This document shows, in pieces, positions 52,854 through 53,390 of a stretch of 53,390 bases of DNA. Under the pieces are notes generated by a model that saw only the letters and a list, made by a program, of their open reading frames with translations, was not told where the DNA came from and searched no databases. This DNA is from UBA5109 sp965662565 (GTDB lineage Bacteria > Pseudomonadota > Gammaproteobacteria > Pseudomonadales > Pseudohongiellaceae): NCBI GenBank assembly GCA_965662565.1, contig CBFIHS010000009.1:1-53390 (forward strand), written 5' to 3'. The translations under genes were made by a program, and so were the position numbers. The first letter of the stretch is position 1. Each line of letters begins with the position of its first letter.

Positions 52854-53167
52854 GCTCGCAAATCCTCGAAAGTAGTTTTGCCTTGATGCAGAAAATCCCG
52901 ATTATTGACCAACGCCAACTCCAGACTTTCAAGACACCAATCAGGTAGTTTTTCATGTAAGCGGTAATACATCCATTGGCCTTCACGGCGATGCTGAATC
53001 AAATTGCAGCACTTAAGTTGTGCCAAATGTCGCGAGACTTTGGGCTGACTTTCACCAAGAATATCCACTAGCTCACAAACACAAAGTTCGCTATCTCGAC
53101 ATAAGAGTAAGAGAATTTTTAAGCGATTGTGGTCTGCTAAACATTTGTAAAAATTTAAAGCCTGCAT
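52850..53167 (-). CDS. arsR: Arsenic-responsive repressor ArsR
   Basis: ArsR/SmtB winged-helix repressor that leaves DNA on binding arsenite. From ATG 53167 (GGAG six bases upstream) it has 105 residues; an ATG at 53230 would add residues that have no family counterpart. The arsenite site is C29-V-C31 in ELCVCELVDIL at the start of the DNA-binding region. It heads the ars operon. Confidence 0.94.
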   Translation of the reverse strand: MQALNFYKCLADHNRLKILLLLCRDSELCVCELVDILGESQPKVSRHLAQLKCCNLIQHRREGQWMYYRLHEKLPDWCLESLELALVNNRDFLHQGKTTFEDLRA

Positions 53168-53198
53168 GTGAACTCCAAGTGGATCAGGTTGCGACAGT

Positions 53199-53232
53199 AT
53201 ATATGAAAAAAAAGATATATGAAAAATCATAT
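53199..53232 (-). promoter_or_regulatory. Candidate ArsR operator
   Basis: A perfect palindrome ATATGA-AAAA-TCATAT at 53217-53232, next to a second partial copy of ATATATGAAAA starting at about 53200. It lies 32-65 bases upstream of the arsR start and matches the AT-rich dyads bound by ArsR proteins. Confidence 0.6.
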
Positions 53233-53390
53233 GTATCTTTTAGTAAAAACGCTAACTAAATAAGAGAAAAATGAGTATTTGATAAAACGGAAGTAAACAG
53301 AATAGACTACAGGCTAGATGATAAATGTGCGTGCACGCTTAATAGCTTATAGATGAACTCTAAAAAAGTTTGAGGCTCAAAAACTCTGAG

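Noticed and set aside
1..53390. Mobile elements, CRISPR arrays, tRNA or rRNA genes
   Set aside because: I looked for transposase or integrase motifs, regular spaced repeats and tRNA-like T-loops and saw none that hold up.

Overview
The window is chromosomal DNA from a gammaproteobacterium, probably marine and free-living, with low-to-moderate GC (judged by eye, not counted). The evidence is gene order: hemA-prfA-prmC-moeB, gatCAB divergent from mreBCD, ispB divergent from rplU-rpmA-obg-proB, rpsT divergent from murJ-ribF-lspA-fkpB-ispH, and maf-yhdP. Nearly all genes resemble gammaproteobacterial housekeeping families. I see no rRNA, tRNA, CRISPR array, insertion sequence, prophage or integrase. 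Two runs of N (32992-33009 and 38496-38505) show that this is a draft assembly.

Layout. 1-4.7 kb: haem synthesis, translation termination, a MoeB/ThiF adenylyltransferase and a small VOC protein. 4.9-9.9 kb: an RhlB-like helicase facing the gatC-gatA-gatB-PA4642 operon. 10.3-12.7 kb: mreBCD, where mreC seems to start at a non-canonical ATC. 12.7-16.9 kb: a PQQ dehydrogenase lipoprotein with a C-terminal cytochrome c domain, two unrecognised envelope proteins and a MOSC protein. 16.9-22.8 kb: ispB (one apparent frameshift), rplU-rpmA-obg-proB, a diguanylate cyclase gene with two in-frame stops, and rpsT. 22.9-28.4 kb: the murJ-to-ispH block without ileS, then a truncated type IV minor prepilin that looks like a deletion scar. 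28.6-34.6 kb: nadE, a second MOSC protein, a stand-alone 5' nuclease, and a ferredoxin reductase/ferredoxin pair separated by an unknown membrane protein. 34.6-38.5 kb: MocA and XdhC, an isolated eukaryotic-type HisA, and a membrane-anchored glutamate-synthase-like FMN protein. 38.7-46.1 kb: maf-yhdP-DUF445 and a secreted CocE/S15-family protein that has lost its catalytic triad. 46.1-53.4 kb: a structured intergenic element, a TetR regulator, an orphan ExbD, a MAPEG protein, a glutaminyl cyclase overlapping a lipoprotein aminopeptidase, FabV, and an arsR-arsC-acr3 operon.

How the genes fit together. Most are core functions: translation (RF1, PrmC, GatCAB, L21, L27, S20, Obg), cell shape and envelope (MreBCD, MurJ, LspA, YhdP), and quinone and isoprenoid synthesis (IspB, IspH). 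Genes linked to molybdenum cofactor (moeB-like, mocA, xdhC, two MOSC) are scattered with no molybdoenzyme nearby. The observations most worth a second look are the ATC start of mreC, the minor-pilin scar, the diguanylate cyclase with two nonsense codons, the triad-less CocE-like protein, the eukaryotic-type HisA, the cyclase/aminopeptidase pair and the inverted-repeat element upstream of tetR. I found no clearly new multi-gene defence or biosynthetic system.
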